64,000 nucleotides of DNA from Alphaproteobacteria bacterium (GCA_021774625.1 JAJFIV010000033.1:84732-148731); one strand, 5' to 3'. Numbered from the stretch's first letter, positions 34,569-45,012 are shown. Notes: generated from the letters alone by a model not told the origin. Made by a program: numbers and translations.

Positions 34569-37500
34569 ATGCAACCGATCAGCCGTTTTCTGATGATATT
34601 GGCGTTTGCCGGGGCAGCTTCCGGGTCGGCTTTTGCCCAGACAGACCCGGATTTATTTTCCGGCATGAAAGCCCGCTCAATCGGGCCCGCGGGCATGAGC
34701 GGCCGGGTGCCGGCGGTGGAAGCGGTCATATCCGATCCCAACATCATCTATGTCGGTGCCGCCGCGGGCGGTGTTTGGAAATCGGAAAATGGCGGCATCA
34801 CCTGGGACACCGTCTTTGACAAGGAAGATATCGGCTCCATCGGGTCGATCAGCGTCTTTCAGCCCAATCCGGACATTGTCTGGGTTGGTACCGGAGAGGG
34901 CAATCCCCGCAATTCCATTTCGGTCGGGCGCGGTATCTATAAATCGCTGGATGGCGGCAAAAGCTGGAAAGTGATGGGCCTTCAGGCCACCGAACGCATC
35001 CATCGCGTTGTCCTCCACCCGACCAATCCCGATATTGCCTATGCCGCCGCCATGGGCCGGGCCTGGGGAGAAAATGAGGAACGCGGAGTCTATAAAACCA
35101 CCGACGGCGGGGAAACCTGGGAGAAGGTCCTTTATGTGAATGAACGCACCGGCGTCGCCGATCTGGTCATCGACCCGTCGAACCCCAACAAGCTGATCGC
35201 CGCCATGTGGGAATATCGCCGCTGGCCCTGGGGCTTCAAGTCCGGCGGGGAAGGCTCCGGCCTTTATATGACCGTGGATGGCGGGAAGAACTGGAAACGC
35301 TTTACGGAAGACGACGGACTGCCCAAAGGCAACTTGGGGCGTATCGGCGTCGGCTTTTCCCATAATCACCCGGACGTGGTCTATGCCATTGTCGAGGCGG
35401 AAAAGAGCGCGCTGGTCAAATCCAGCGACGGCGGCCATTCCTGGACCAAGGTGAATGAGGATATCAATATCGCCTCCCGGCCTTTTTATTATGCGGATAT
35501 CCGGGTTGATCCGGAAATGCCCAACCGGGTCTATCTGCTGCAATCGGCAACCCAGGTGTCGGACGATGGCGGCAAAAGCTTTTCCACCCTGATTCCTTTC
35601 TCATCCATCCATCCCGATCATCACGGCATGTGGATTAATCCGGAAGATGGCCGGCATATTATCGAAAGCAATGACGGCGGGGTCGCCATCAGCCGCGACC
35701 GCGGCGCCACCTGGCGCTTTGTCCATAATCTGCCATTCGCGCAATTCTATCATATCGCCGTCGATAACGACCTGCCTTACAATGTCTATGGCGGCATGCA
35801 GGATAACGGCTCGTGGCGCGGTCCGTCCGAAGTCTGGGAAAATGGCGGCATCCGTAATTTCCACTGGCAGGAAGTGGGCTTTGGCGATGGCTTCGATGTC
35901 CAGCCGGACCCCGAGGATTCCATGCAGGGCTATGCCATGAGTCAGGGCGGAAGCCTCGTCCGCTGGAATCAGCATACCGGCGAGCGGAAATCGATCCGTC
36001 CCTCCCCGCCGGACCCGGATACGGAATTGCGCTTTAACTGGGATGCGGCCCTGGCGCTCGATCCCTTCGATCCGGCGACCATTTATTATGGCAGCCAGTT
36101 CGTCCATAAATCCACCGACCGGGGTCAAAGCTGGACCATCATTTCCGACGATCTCACCACCAATAATCCCGAACACCAGAAGCAGGGGGAAAGCGGCGGC
36201 CTGACGCTGGATGTGACGGCGGCGGAAAATTTCACCACCATCCTTGCCATTGCGCCAAGCCCGCTGGAACAGGGCGTGATCTGGGTCGGCACCGACGATG
36301 GCCGCGTCCATATCACCCGTGATGGCGGCGGCAGCTGGACCAGTATCGAAGGCCGCATGCGGGGCGGACCCGACGGTATGTGGGTGCCGCGCATCACACC
36401 CTCGCCCCATGACGCCTCGGTGGCGTTTATCGTGATGGAAGATCACCGGCGCTCCAACTGGAATACCTATGCTTTCCGCGTGGAGAATTATGGCCGCAAC
36501 TGGACCAATCTTGCGACCGGCGAGATTGAAGGTTTCGCCCATGTGCTGGAGCAGGACCCGGTCGATCCGGATTTGCTGTTTCTCGGCACCGAATTTGGTC
36601 TTTACGTCTCGCTGAATGGCGGCGGCAACTGGACAAAATGGCGCCATGGCGTGCCGCCAACCCCGGTAAAGGATATCGCCTTTCAAATGCGGGAAAATGA
36701 TCTTGTCATGGCGACCCATGGCCGCGCCGCTTTCGTGCTGGATGATATCAGCGGCCTTCGGAACCTGAGCGAGGCGGATTTCGGGGAACGGCTAAAAATC
36801 CTTTCCATCCCCGCCGCCCAGCAATATCGTGTGCGCCAGACCGCCGAATCCCGCTTTCCCGGCAATGAGGAATTTCGCGGACAGAATGAAGCTTACGGCG
36901 CGCTGATCACCTGGGTGATGTCGGGCGATGATTTGATCCATCCGGATGAGGAAAAGGAACGGGCCCGCAAAGCCGCAAAAAAAACTGAAAAGCCTTCGGA
37001 AGAGGCCAAAAAGCCAGCCAACGGCAAACCCGGAAAACCGGAAGGGCCGCAAGTGGAAATCCAGGTTCGCAATGCGGACGGCGAGCTGATCCGCACCATG
37101 AAGGTGCCCGCCTATCAGGGGATCAACCGCGCCAGCTGGAACTTGCGCCCCGATGCGCTGAAACTGTTCCCCGGCCAGACTCCCTCGCCCTTCGCCCCTG
37201 GCGGGCCTGAGGTGATGCCCGGGTCTTACGAGATCACGCTCAAATATGGCGATGCGGAAGCCAGGCAGGTGATCCAGGTCTTGCCTGATCCGCGTATCGA
37301 GGTTGCGGATGCGGACCGCCAGGCCAAGCAGAACACCATCGCCCGCGCGATCGCACTTCGTGAGGTTACGATTGACGCCATTCAGCGCATTGCGGACGCC
37401 GCCAATGACATCGACGCCGTACTCGCCAAGGCCACGGCTTTGCAGAAGGACAGCGATGATGAGGAACCGGCGGAAGATGACCCGGTGAAGATGCTGATGA

Positions 37501-37823
37501 AAAACGGCAATCAGCTAAAGAAAGGCCTGGATGCACTGGAGGAACGCCTGTGGACATCGCCACGAAAGACCAAAGGCATTCCGAAGCGCAACCGCGTGGC
37601 CGATCAGATTAACAACGCCTTTGGCGCCCTCGGCTCAAGCTGGGATGCCCCGACCCCGGCCCAGATGGACTATCTTCGGAAAGCGGAGCTGGAGCTGGAG
37701 CGTTTCCTGCCAGACCTGAACCGCCTGTTTGCCGAAGATGTGGCCGCCTTCCGCACGGAAGCGGAAGCGCTCGACCTCCGGCTGTTGCAACCCGGCGAGC
37801 CGTTGTCGGTGCCGGGGGAATAA
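34569..37823 (+). CDS. Exported BNR/sortilin-type beta-propeller protein, tandem copy 2
   Basis: 1084 residues with AGGGGATAA before the ATG and a signal peptide ending SAFAQ. Same plan as its upstream paralogue: FSGMKARSIGPAGMSGR opens the propeller, repeated Asp-boxes follow (KSLDGGKSWKVM, TVDGGKNWKRF, STDRGQSWTI), then a domain with RTMKVPAYQGINRASWNLRPD and a helical tail. It differs by a lysine-rich insert around 795-820 (KEKERARKAAKKTEKP type) and a longer acidic stretch (EEPAEDDP). The 35-bp gap suggests one transcript. Probably periplasmic or surface-bound; ligand or activity unknown. Confidence 0.85.
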   Translation: MQPISRFLMILAFAGAASGSAFAQTDPDLFSGMKARSIGPAGMSGRVPAVEAVISDPNIIYVGAAAGGVWKSENGGITWDTVFDKEDIGSIGSISVFQPNPDIVWVGTGEGNPRNSISVGRGIYKSLDGGKSWKVMGLQATERIHRVVLHPTNPDIAYAAAMGRAWGENEERGVYKTTDGGETWEKVLYVNERTGVADLVIDPSNPNKLIAAMWEYRRWPWGFKSGGEGSGLYMTVDGGKNWKRFTEDDGLPKGNLGRIGVGFSHNHPDVVYAIVEAEKSALVKSSDGGHSWTKVNEDINIASRPFYYADIRVDPEMPNRVYLLQSATQVSDDGGKSFSTLIPFSSIHPDHHGMWINPEDGRHIIESNDGGVAISRDRGATWRFVHNLPFAQFYHIAVDNDLPYNVYGGMQDNGSWRGPSEVWENGGIRNFHWQEVGFGDGFDVQPDPEDSMQGYAMSQGGSLVRWNQHTGERKSIRPSPPDPDTELRFNWDAALALDPFDPATIYYGSQFVHKSTDRGQSWTIISDDLTTNNPEHQKQGESGGLTLDVTAAENFTTILAIAPSPLEQGVIWVGTDDGRVHITRDGGGSWTSIEGRMRGGPDGMWVPRITPSPHDASVAFIVMEDHRRSNWNTYAFRVENYGRNWTNLATGEIEGFAHVLEQDPVDPDLLFLGTEFGLYVSLNGGGNWTKWRHGVPPTPVKDIAFQMRENDLVMATHGRAAFVLDDISGLRNLSEADFGERLKILSIPAAQQYRVRQTAESRFPGNEEFRGQNEAYGALITWVMSGDDLIHPDEEKERARKAAKKTEKPSEEAKKPANGKPGKPEGPQVEIQVRNADGELIRTMKVPAYQGINRASWNLRPDALKLFPGQTPSPFAPGGPEVMPGSYEITLKYGDAEARQVIQVLPDPRIEVADADRQAKQNTIARAIALREVTIDAIQRIADAANDIDAVLAKATALQKDSDDEEPAEDDPVKMLMKNGNQLKKGLDALEERLWTSPRKTKGIPKRNRVADQINNAFGALGSSWDAPTPAQMDYLRKAELELERFLPDLNRLFAEDVAAFRTEAEALDLRLLQPGEPLSVPGE

Positions 37824-37826
37824 GGC

Positions 37827-39203
37827 TCAGGAGGGAAGAATTTCATTAAGGCCGGCCTCGAACCGGCCCAGAATCTCATCGATATCCGCTTCTGTGACGA
37901 TCAGCGGAGGAGAAAAGGCAAGCGTTGTCACGGACGGCAGCGGGCGGACAATCAGGCCTTTTCGGTAGCAGGCTTCGGCTATCCGGGCGGGGATTTTGCA
38001 GGCCGGGTCGAAGAAGGTCTTTTTCTCCTTGTCTGCAATCAGTTGTACCCCTGCCAGCAGGCCGCGGCCCCGGACTTCGCCGATATTGGGATGGGCCTCA
38101 CAGAGTTTTTGCAATTCCTGATGGAGATAGGCGCCAACCTTCGCGGCATTTTCGATCAGGCGTTCGCGGCTGATAATATCGAGGTTGGCGAGCGCCGTGG
38201 CGGCGCCCACCGGGTGGCCGGAATAGGTATAGCCGTGATAGAAACTGCCGTATGTTTCCGACCCCTGTTTCAGAACGTCCCAGATTTCATCGGTGATGAA
38301 GGCGGCGGAGAGCGGGAAATAGTCGCTGGTCAGGCCCTTGGCGGTCGCCATCAGGTCCGGTTCAATCCCGAAAACATCCGAGCCGAAGGCCTCGCCGAGA
38401 CGGCCATAGCCGCAGATCACCTCATCAGCAATCATCAGCACATTATGCCGTTTGAGCACGGCCTGGATTTCCTGGAAATATCCGTGCGGCGGCGCGATCA
38501 CGCCGCCCGCGCCCATAATCGGTTCGGCAATGAAGCCCGCCACAGTTTCCGGGCCTTCCGCAAGGATCATGGCTTCAAGTTTAGCCGCCATACGTTTCGC
38601 ATAATCCCGCTCACCCTCCCCCGGTTCACCATACCGGTAAAAATGCGGACAATCAGTATGCAGCACGCCATCAATTGGCAAGTGAAAGGCTTTATGGAAG
38701 GCGGGCAGGCCGGTCAGGCTGGCCGTGGAAATGGAGGTGCCGTGATAGGCGTTCATGCGCGAAATAATCTTTCGTTTTTGCGGCTGGCCCTTAAGCGCAA
38801 AATAATGCCAGGCGATCTTCATCAGCGTGTCATTGGCGTCCGAACCGGAAGAGCCGAAGAAAACTCTGCTGAGCTTGCCGGGCGCCATCGCGCTCAACGC
38901 TGCCGCCAGTTCAATCTGCGGCGGGTTCGACATGCCGGAAAAGCTGTGATAATAGCCAAGCGTTCGCGCCGCATCCGCCATGCTATCGGCCAGTTCCTCC
39001 CGACCGTACCCCACATTCACACACCACAGCCCGGCAATGGCGTCGATCAATTCATGACCGTCCGTATCCCGAAGCCTGATCCCCTTTCCGGAGCCGATAA
39101 TGCGCGGCCCGTCGCTTTGCTGTTGGGCAATGGATGTCGCCGGATGCAGCAGATGGTTTTTATCGAGCTCTTTCAGAGTTTCAGTTGAGCGGGAGTGGAT
39201 CAT
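37827..39203 (-). CDS. Class III (omega) aminotransferase
   Basis: 458 residues from ATG 39203 (GAGGAT upstream); the frame extends 72 residues further but without family similarity. Fold I PLP enzyme: GLWCVNVGYGREEL, SGSDANDTL for phosphate, MNAYHGTS, ADEVICGYGRLG with the PLP aspartate, and the Schiff-base lysine in TAKGLTSDYFPLSA. The pattern matches omega-amino acid:pyruvate and putrescine/diamine transaminases more than ArgD/AstC. It sits back-to-back with an AsnC-type regulator that precedes the arginine succinyltransferase genes, so it may transaminate an arginine-derived intermediate (inference). Confidence 0.88.
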   Translation of the reverse strand: MIHSRSTETLKELDKNHLLHPATSIAQQQSDGPRIIGSGKGIRLRDTDGHELIDAIAGLWCVNVGYGREELADSMADAARTLGYYHSFSGMSNPPQIELAAALSAMAPGKLSRVFFGSSGSDANDTLMKIAWHYFALKGQPQKRKIISRMNAYHGTSISTASLTGLPAFHKAFHLPIDGVLHTDCPHFYRYGEPGEGERDYAKRMAAKLEAMILAEGPETVAGFIAEPIMGAGGVIAPPHGYFQEIQAVLKRHNVLMIADEVICGYGRLGEAFGSDVFGIEPDLMATAKGLTSDYFPLSAAFITDEIWDVLKQGSETYGSFYHGYTYSGHPVGAATALANLDIISRERLIENAAKVGAYLHQELQKLCEAHPNIGEVRGRGLLAGVQLIADKEKKTFFDPACKIPARIAEACYRKGLIVRPLPSVTTLAFSPPLIVTEADIDEILGRFEAGLNEILPS

Positions 39204-39308
39204 TCTAATATCCTCAAACAAGTGGCTTACATAAACAAAACATAATTTTGGAATAATGAAATACGAAAAACAGAATTCCAGCAAAATTAACGGATGCAAA
39301 GACTTAAA

Positions 39309-39329
39309 ATACCGAATAAAATTCGGTAT
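39309..39329. promoter_or_regulatory. ATACCGAAT-AAA-ATTCGGTAT operator candidate
   Basis: A perfect 9-bp inverted repeat with 3-bp spacer between the divergent aminotransferase and AsnC-type genes, 31 bp before the regulator ATG. It is the best candidate site for that regulator. Confidence 0.55.
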
Positions 39330-39359
39330 ATTTTCTGCTAAGCTTTTGTGGAGGGAAAA

Positions 39360-39857
39360 ATGCCCAAAGACATACCGAAACTCGACCAGATCAATCTGTC
39401 GATCCTGGAAACCCTGCAACTGGAAGCGCGGATCAGCAATCAGGATCTGGCGGAGAGGGTTGGCTTGTCGCCAAGCGCCTGCCTTGCCCGTGTGCGTCAG
39501 TTGGAGGCCGCCGGCTATGTCCGCCGTTATATTGCCGATATGGATGTGAATACTTTTTCATCCACTCTGACGGCTTTTGTGGAAATTACACTGGACAGCC
39601 ATTTTCCAAAGGATTTCGAAGCTTTTGACGCGGCCATTGCCGCGCTGCCGGAAGTGGTCGCAAGCTATAAGGTCAGCGGGCGCTTCGATTATCTTTTGCA
39701 GATCATCTGTTCGGACATGCAGCGGCTGCGTGAACTTTCCGACCGGATGCTGGAAGCCGGCATCGGCATTGCGAAATTCACTACCATCCCGATCATCGAA
39801 CAGCCAAAGCAGTTTTCGGGCTTTCCCCTTCGCACCCTTGCCCGGGAAGGCCGCTGA
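39360..39857 (+). CDS. Lrp/AsnC-family regulator (arginine locus)
   Basis: 165 residues from ATG 39360 with GGAGGG four bases upstream. HTH: LDQINLSILETLQLEARISN, DLAERVGLSPSACLARVRQLE. RAM domain: LTAFVEITLDSH, ALPEVVASYKVSGRFDYLLQI, then IAKFTTIPII. It is divergent from a class III aminotransferase and lies upstream of the M20 hydrolase and ast genes. Probable local regulator responding to an amino acid; arginine or a product is a reasonable guess. Confidence 0.92.
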   Translation: MPKDIPKLDQINLSILETLQLEARISNQDLAERVGLSPSACLARVRQLEAAGYVRRYIADMDVNTFSSTLTAFVEITLDSHFPKDFEAFDAAIAALPEVVASYKVSGRFDYLLQIICSDMQRLRELSDRMLEAGIGIAKFTTIPIIEQPKQFSGFPLRTLAREGR

Positions 39858-39909
39858 TTTGCCAAGAAAGTCGCCGCCGTTTATTTTACCGCATCTGGAG
39901 AGCCCGTAA

Positions 39910-41157
39910 GTGCCGTCACACAGCCATCATATCAACGGAAAGCTAACCCCCTATCAGTTCATTCTGGATTGGCTGGATGGAGAACAGCAGGCCATGCTCA
40001 ATCTTGTGCAGGACTGGTCCCGTGTCAATTCCGGCAGTTATAACCTGGACGGCCTGGCGGAAATGGGGAACCGGGTCAGAGACGCTTTCTCAACGCTTGG
40101 CGCCGATCATGATATGATCGACCTGCCGGATGGCGAACTGGTTGATGGAAGCGGTAATATCCGGCCCCTTCCCTACGGGCCCATGCATCGCTTCATCAAG
40201 CGGTGCGATGCGCCGCGAAAAATCCTGCTGACCGGTCATATCGACACGGTTTTCCCCGCGGACAGCGCTTTTCAGACAACCCGCTGGGTGGACGACAAGA
40301 CGCTCAACGGACCCGGGGTGGCCGATATGAAAGGCGGCATCATCGTCATGCTCTGGGCTTTGAAGGCGCTGGAAAAATCGCAATGGGCGGAGCGTCTCGG
40401 CTATGAAATCCTGCTGAGTTCCGATGAGGAAATCGGCTCGGTCGGTTCCGGGCCTGTATTGATGGAACGGGCCGGAACGGCTGATTTCGGCATGACCTAT
40501 GAACCGGCGCTGGCGGACGGCACCCTGGCCGGCGCGCGGAAGGGATCCGGCAATTTCACCGTCATCATGCGGGGCCGGGCGGCCCATGCCGGCCGGGAAT
40601 TCGACCTTGGCCGCAATGCGGTGGTGGCGCTGGCGGATTTTATCGGCGATCTTGACGGCCTGAACGGCAGGCGCGACGGCGTGACCATTAATGCGGCCAA
40701 GCTGGAAGGCGGCGGGCCGTCCAATATTGTGCCCGATCTTGCAATCTGCCGCTTTAATATCCGGGTGCCGCGCACCGAAGATCAGGACTGGGTGATGGGC
40801 GAAATTAAAACACTGGTCGCAAAATATGAACGGTGCGAAGGCTATGAAGCGGTGCTGCATGGCTGTTTCAACCGCCCACCCAAGGAATTAACACCAGCGA
40901 ATGAAGCCCTGTTTGAAGCGTTAAAAACCTGCGGCGCGGCCCTAGGCATTCCCGTCGCCTGGCAGCCGACCGGCGGCTGTTGCGAAGGCAACAATCTCGC
41001 TGCGGCCGGTCTGCCCAATATTGACACTTTGGGCGTGCGTGGTGGTAAAATCCATAGCGCGGATGAATTTCTATGTGTGGACAGCCTGTCGGAACGGGCG
41101 AAATTATCGGCCCTGATGATGATGAAATATGCGGACGGCAGCCTTGAGGGAATATAA
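39910..41157 (+). CDS. M20-family metallohydrolase in the ast locus
   Basis: 415 residues from GTG 39910 (GGAG upstream). Carboxypeptidase G2-like M20 layout: first metal His in LLTGHIDTVF, bridging Asp in GPGVADMKGG, catalytic pair in SSDEEIGSVGS, lid/dimer domain with RGRAAHAGREFDLGRNAV, and a last His in GGKIHSADEF. The metal-site residues all appear intact. Family members hydrolyse N-acyl amino acids or glutamate amides. It lies just 5 bp before astA, and no astE is present in this locus, so it may be the enzyme that removes succinate from N-succinylglutamate (inference). Confidence 0.85.
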   Translation: MPSHSHHINGKLTPYQFILDWLDGEQQAMLNLVQDWSRVNSGSYNLDGLAEMGNRVRDAFSTLGADHDMIDLPDGELVDGSGNIRPLPYGPMHRFIKRCDAPRKILLTGHIDTVFPADSAFQTTRWVDDKTLNGPGVADMKGGIIVMLWALKALEKSQWAERLGYEILLSSDEEIGSVGSGPVLMERAGTADFGMTYEPALADGTLAGARKGSGNFTVIMRGRAAHAGREFDLGRNAVVALADFIGDLDGLNGRRDGVTINAAKLEGGGPSNIVPDLAICRFNIRVPRTEDQDWVMGEIKTLVAKYERCEGYEAVLHGCFNRPPKELTPANEALFEALKTCGAALGIPVAWQPTGGCCEGNNLAAAGLPNIDTLGVRGGKIHSADEFLCVDSLSERAKLSALMMMKYADGSLEGI

Positions 41158-41162
41158 TTGAT

Positions 41163-42185
41163 ATGATGGTGGTTCGACCTGTCGCGGCGAGTGATCTCGA
41201 TTCACTTTTTGACCTTGCCGAAAATGCCGGGAGCGGCCTGACGACGCTTCCCCCTTCCCGTGATTTGCTGAGCGAGCGCATTGCCAAATCCGTGGAAAGC
41301 TTCGCCAAGCAGGTGACCGAGCCCGGCGATGAGTATTATTTTCTGGTTCTGGAGGATACAGAGGCCGGTAAAGTGGTCGGCACCTCAGGTATTTTTGCCA
41401 CCGTCGGCCTGACCCAGCCTTTTTACAGCTACCGCATTATGAAACTGACCCAGGTCTCGCAGACGCCGGAAATGCGCGTGGATATCGAGCTGTTGCAGCT
41501 GGTGAACGATTATGCGGGGAATTCCGAGCTTGCCACGCTGTATCTGCATCCGGATTACCGCAAGGACGGCAATGGACGGCTTCTGGCCCGCGCCCGTTAT
41601 CTGTTTATCGCCGCCTACCCGGAACGTTTTTCCGACCAGATCATGGCGGAAATCCGGGGCTGGGTGGACGAAAATGGCGAGTCGCCTTTCTGGAATGCCG
41701 TCGGCCGCCATTTCTTTAATATGCCTTATGAAAAGGCGGACCGGATCAACGGGATGGGCAACAGTCAGTTCATTTCCGACCTGATGCCTAAATTCCCCAT
41801 CTATACCAATCTGCTGCCGGAAACGGCGCGGAAGGTCATCGGCAAGCCCAATAAGGACGCTGTGGGCGCCATAAAACTTCTGGAGGCGGAGGGCTTTCGC
41901 TATCGCGGCACGGTCGACATTTTCGATGCCGGACCCTGCGTGCACACCGTCCGGGATCAGATAAAAACGGTGCGGACAGCGAGCCAAATGCAAATCGCCA
42001 ATATCACCCATATTGAGGACGATACGGCCTATCTGGTGGCAAATCCGCAGACCGGCGGCTTTCAGGCCGTGATCGCAAATCTGGACATAAACAATGCCGG
42101 GGCGCTTACTTTATCGCCGGATGCTACGAAAATCCTGGGTGTCGGGATTGGCGATGAAGTTCTATTTGTCCCGTTCAAAGGCTGA
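41163..42185 (+). CDS. astA: Arginine N-succinyltransferase
   Basis: 340 residues. It transfers succinyl from succinyl-CoA to arginine, opening the AST degradation pathway. The AstA/AruF pattern is clear: VVRPVAASDLDSLFDLAENAGSG (first part), GVGLTTLP-like LTTLPPSRDLL, GTSGIFATVGL.QPFYSYR, ELATLYLHPDYRKDGNGRLLA, FWNAVGRHFFNM, and FDAGPCVH. One copy only, so it would be homomeric rather than the AruF-AruG pair of Pseudomonas. Starts 5 bp after the M20 gene and leads into astD. Confidence 0.95.
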   Translation: MMVVRPVAASDLDSLFDLAENAGSGLTTLPPSRDLLSERIAKSVESFAKQVTEPGDEYYFLVLEDTEAGKVVGTSGIFATVGLTQPFYSYRIMKLTQVSQTPEMRVDIELLQLVNDYAGNSELATLYLHPDYRKDGNGRLLARARYLFIAAYPERFSDQIMAEIRGWVDENGESPFWNAVGRHFFNMPYEKADRINGMGNSQFISDLMPKFPIYTNLLPETARKVIGKPNKDAVGAIKLLEAEGFRYRGTVDIFDAGPCVHTVRDQIKTVRTASQMQIANITHIEDDTAYLVANPQTGGFQAVIANLDINNAGALTLSPDATKILGVGIGDEVLFVPFKG

Positions 42186-42188
42186 ACA

Positions 42189-43661
42189 ATGATGTCAGGA
42201 TCGCATTTTATCGACGGCCGGTGGCGGCCAGGAAACGGCCCGGCTTTTGGCTCCATCAATCCGGCAACAGGCGGAAAAATCTGGGATGGAAGGGCGGCGG
42301 CCGTGCAGGATGTGAACGCAGCCGTTGATGCGGCGCGGGCCGCCTTCGGGCAATGGTCCCGATTGTCCGTTAATCAGCGTATCAGCCATTTGAAGGCCTT
42401 CGCCGCACTTTTGGCGGAAGGTAAAAACGACCTGGCCCGCGCCATCGCCATGGAAACCGGCAAACCCCTGTGGGATGCCGCAGGGGAAGCCGGCGCGATG
42501 GTCAACAAGCTTGATATTTCCATCACTGCCTATCAGGAACGGACCGGAGAAAAGGTCGCAGCCAATGGCGCAATGCGGACCCGGCTGACCCATAAACCCC
42601 ATGGCGTGCTCGCCGTCTTCGGTCCCTATAATTTTCCGGGACACCTGCCCAACGGCCATATCATTCCGGCGTTGCTGGCCGGAAATACCGTGATATTCAA
42701 ACCCAGCGAACTGACGCCCATGGTGGCGGAAAAAACGGTTGAGCTATGGGAAAAATCCGGCCTGCCCGCCGGTGTTTTAAATCTGGTTCAGGGGGCCAAA
42801 GGCACCGGTATTGCCTTGTCTTCGCATTCCGGCATTGACGGCCTGCTGTTCACCGGAAGCGCGGCAACCGGCCATGTCCTGGCAAAACAGTTCGCCGGGA
42901 CCCCGCATAAAATCCTGGCGCTGGAACTTGGCGGCAACAACCCACTGATTGTCTGGGATGTCGAAGATATTCCCTCGGCGGCAATGATCACGATGCAGTC
43001 GGCTTATATCACATCCGGCCAGCGCTGCACCTGCGCCCGGCGGCTGATCGTGCAGGAGGGACCCGGGGGCGACCGGATGATTGAACGATTGGCCGCCGCC
43101 ATTGACGGCGTGCGCATCGGAGCCTTTGACGATGAAACCGAACCCTTTATGGGTCCGGTGATTTCCAAAGAGGCGGCGGGAGGGTTACTGGCCGCACAGG
43201 ATCAGCTGAAAAAAAAGGGCGGCAAAGTGATCCGGGAAATGGCCGGGATGGACCGGGGGCCGGCTTATCTGACGCCCGGCCTGATGGATGTCACGAATAT
43301 TGCGGACCTGCCCGATGAGGAGCATTTCGGCCCTTTTCTGAAAGTCAGCCGAATGAAAGATTTCACAGCGGCCATCGAGGCGGCGAACAGGACAAAATAC
43401 GGTCTGGCTGCCGGGCTTTTGTCAGACAGCGAAGACCTGTTCAACCAGTTTTACCGGGATATCCGCGCGGGGATTGTCAACTGGAATCAACCCCTGCCCG
43501 GCGCCTCCAGTTCGGCGCCTTTTGGCGGCATCGGCGCATCCGGCAATCACTGGCCGGGCGCATATTATGCCGCAGACTATTGCGCCTATCCGGTGGCCGG
43601 ACTGGAAGCCGGCAGTAACCGCGTTGATTCCTTTCCGACGCCAAAAGGGGTGTCATTATGA
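42189..43661 (+). CDS. astD: N-succinylglutamate 5-semialdehyde dehydrogenase
   Basis: 490 residues. NAD-dependent aldehyde dehydrogenase of the AstD group: [25 protein letters not shown], general base in LALELGGNN, catalytic C280 in [10 protein letters not shown], and EEHFGPF. It oxidises succinylglutamic semialdehyde to succinylglutamate, the fourth AST step. The ATG starts three bases after astA stops; the end overlaps astB by ATGA, so translation is coupled. The semialdehyde is normally made by AstC, which is not in this run of genes. Confidence 0.95.
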   Translation: MMSGSHFIDGRWRPGNGPAFGSINPATGGKIWDGRAAAVQDVNAAVDAARAAFGQWSRLSVNQRISHLKAFAALLAEGKNDLARAIAMETGKPLWDAAGEAGAMVNKLDISITAYQERTGEKVAANGAMRTRLTHKPHGVLAVFGPYNFPGHLPNGHIIPALLAGNTVIFKPSELTPMVAEKTVELWEKSGLPAGVLNLVQGAKGTGIALSSHSGIDGLLFTGSAATGHVLAKQFAGTPHKILALELGGNNPLIVWDVEDIPSAAMITMQSAYITSGQRCTCARRLIVQEGPGGDRMIERLAAAIDGVRIGAFDDETEPFMGPVISKEAAGGLLAAQDQLKKKGGKVIREMAGMDRGPAYLTPGLMDVTNIADLPDEEHFGPFLKVSRMKDFTAAIEAANRTKYGLAAGLLSDSEDLFNQFYRDIRAGIVNWNQPLPGASSSAPFGGIGASGNHWPGAYYAADYCAYPVAGLEAGSNRVDSFPTPKGVSL

Positions 43662-44989
43662 GCGCTTTAGAAGCCAATTTCGACGGGCTGATCGGTCCGA
43701 CCCACAATTATGCCGGGCTGTCCTACGGCAATATCGCCTCATCAAGCAATGCGCTGAGTGTGTCAAACCCGAAGGAAGCCGCCAGACAGGGCCTTCGCAA
43801 AATGAGTCATCTGGCCGGTCTTGGCCTGATGCAGGGTGTCCTGCCGCCCCACCAGCGGCCGCACCTTCCGACCCTGCGCCACCTCGGCTTTTCCGGTAAA
43901 CGGCAAAAAATTATCGAGGACGTGTCGAAAGAAGCGCCGGAGCTTTTGCGCAATGTCTATGCGGCGTCCGCCATGTGGACGGCCAACGCCGCCACCCTAT
44001 CCCCGAGCGCCGACACCCGGGATGGCAGGGTGCATTTTACGCCGGCCAATCTCGCCTCCATGTTTCATCGCTCCATCGAGGCCGATACCACGGCGGCTGT
44101 TCTCAATCGTATTTTTGCCGATGACCGCCATTTTGCCCGCCACCCGCCATTGCCCGGCGGCGTGCATATGGGCGATGAGGGCGCGGCCAATCATAACCGG
44201 CTATGCGCCGGTTACGCGGATAAGGGGATCGAGATATTCGTTTACGGCAAAAAAGCTTTTGATAAGGGTCTGGGCCCCAAGAAATTCCCGGCCCGCCAGA
44301 GCTATGAGGCCTCCCGCGCCATTGCCCGGCTGCATGGCCTCGACCCTGAAAAAACATTCTTCATTCAGCAAAACCCCGACGCCATTGATGGCGGGGCCTT
44401 TCATAATGATGTGGTGGCCGTCGCCAACCGCAATGTGCTGTTTTTTCACCAGCAGGCCTTTGCGGATACGGCCGGGCTGAAAGAACGGCTGGCGAATCGA
44501 CTGCCTGATTTCCATTTTATCGAAGTGTCAGCAGACGCGGTGCCCCTGGCCGATGCGGTCAAATCCTATCTCTTTAATTCGCAATTGCTGGACGTTCCGG
44601 GACGAGACGGCATGACCTTGATTCTGCCGCTGGAATCCAGGGAAACGGACAGCACCCGGCTTTATCTGGAAGACCTGCAGTCATCGGCCGGGCCTGTTTC
44701 CGACGTCGAATTTCTCGATGTCCGGCAAAGTATGCGCAATGGCGGCGGACCGGCCTGCCTGCGTCTTCGCGTGGTTCTGACCGAACCGGAGCAGGCGGCC
44801 CTCGGCGGCAATGTCATCCTGACTGACAAATTATTCGGCGAGCTTGATGACTGGATTGAACGTCATTACCGGGACCGGCTGGCCGCCGAGGATTTCGCTG
44901 ACCCCGCGCTGATGGAGGAAAGTTTCGCCGCCCTTGATGAGTTGACCCGCATTCTCGATCTCGGCGCGCTCTACGATTTCCAGCGTTAG
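43658..44989 (+). CDS. astB: N-succinylarginine dihydrolase
   Basis: 443 residues. It hydrolyses N-succinylarginine to succinylornithine, CO2 and two ammonia, the second AST step. AstB signatures: [21 protein letters not shown] at the N-terminus, [55 protein letters not shown] [10 protein letters not shown], and the cysteine loop [14 protein letters not shown]. Full length. It is the last gene of the run and converges on an S9 peptidase. Confidence 0.96.
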   Translation: MSALEANFDGLIGPTHNYAGLSYGNIASSSNALSVSNPKEAARQGLRKMSHLAGLGLMQGVLPPHQRPHLPTLRHLGFSGKRQKIIEDVSKEAPELLRNVYAASAMWTANAATLSPSADTRDGRVHFTPANLASMFHRSIEADTTAAVLNRIFADDRHFARHPPLPGGVHMGDEGAANHNRLCAGYADKGIEIFVYGKKAFDKGLGPKKFPARQSYEASRAIARLHGLDPEKTFFIQQNPDAIDGGAFHNDVVAVANRNVLFFHQQAFADTAGLKERLANRLPDFHFIEVSADAVPLADAVKSYLFNSQLLDVPGRDGMTLILPLESRETDSTRLYLEDLQSSAGPVSDVEFLDVRQSMRNGGGPACLRLRVVLTEPEQAALGGNVILTDKLFGELDDWIERHYRDRLAAEDFADPALMEESFAALDELTRILDLGALYDFQR

Positions 44990-45012
44990 AATGAATTCAT
45001 CGGGTACGGAGC

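Noticed and set aside
35601..36719. A 372-codon minus-strand frame opposite the second BNR-propeller gene
   Set aside because: Shadow of repeated Asp-box codons; no start site or motif.
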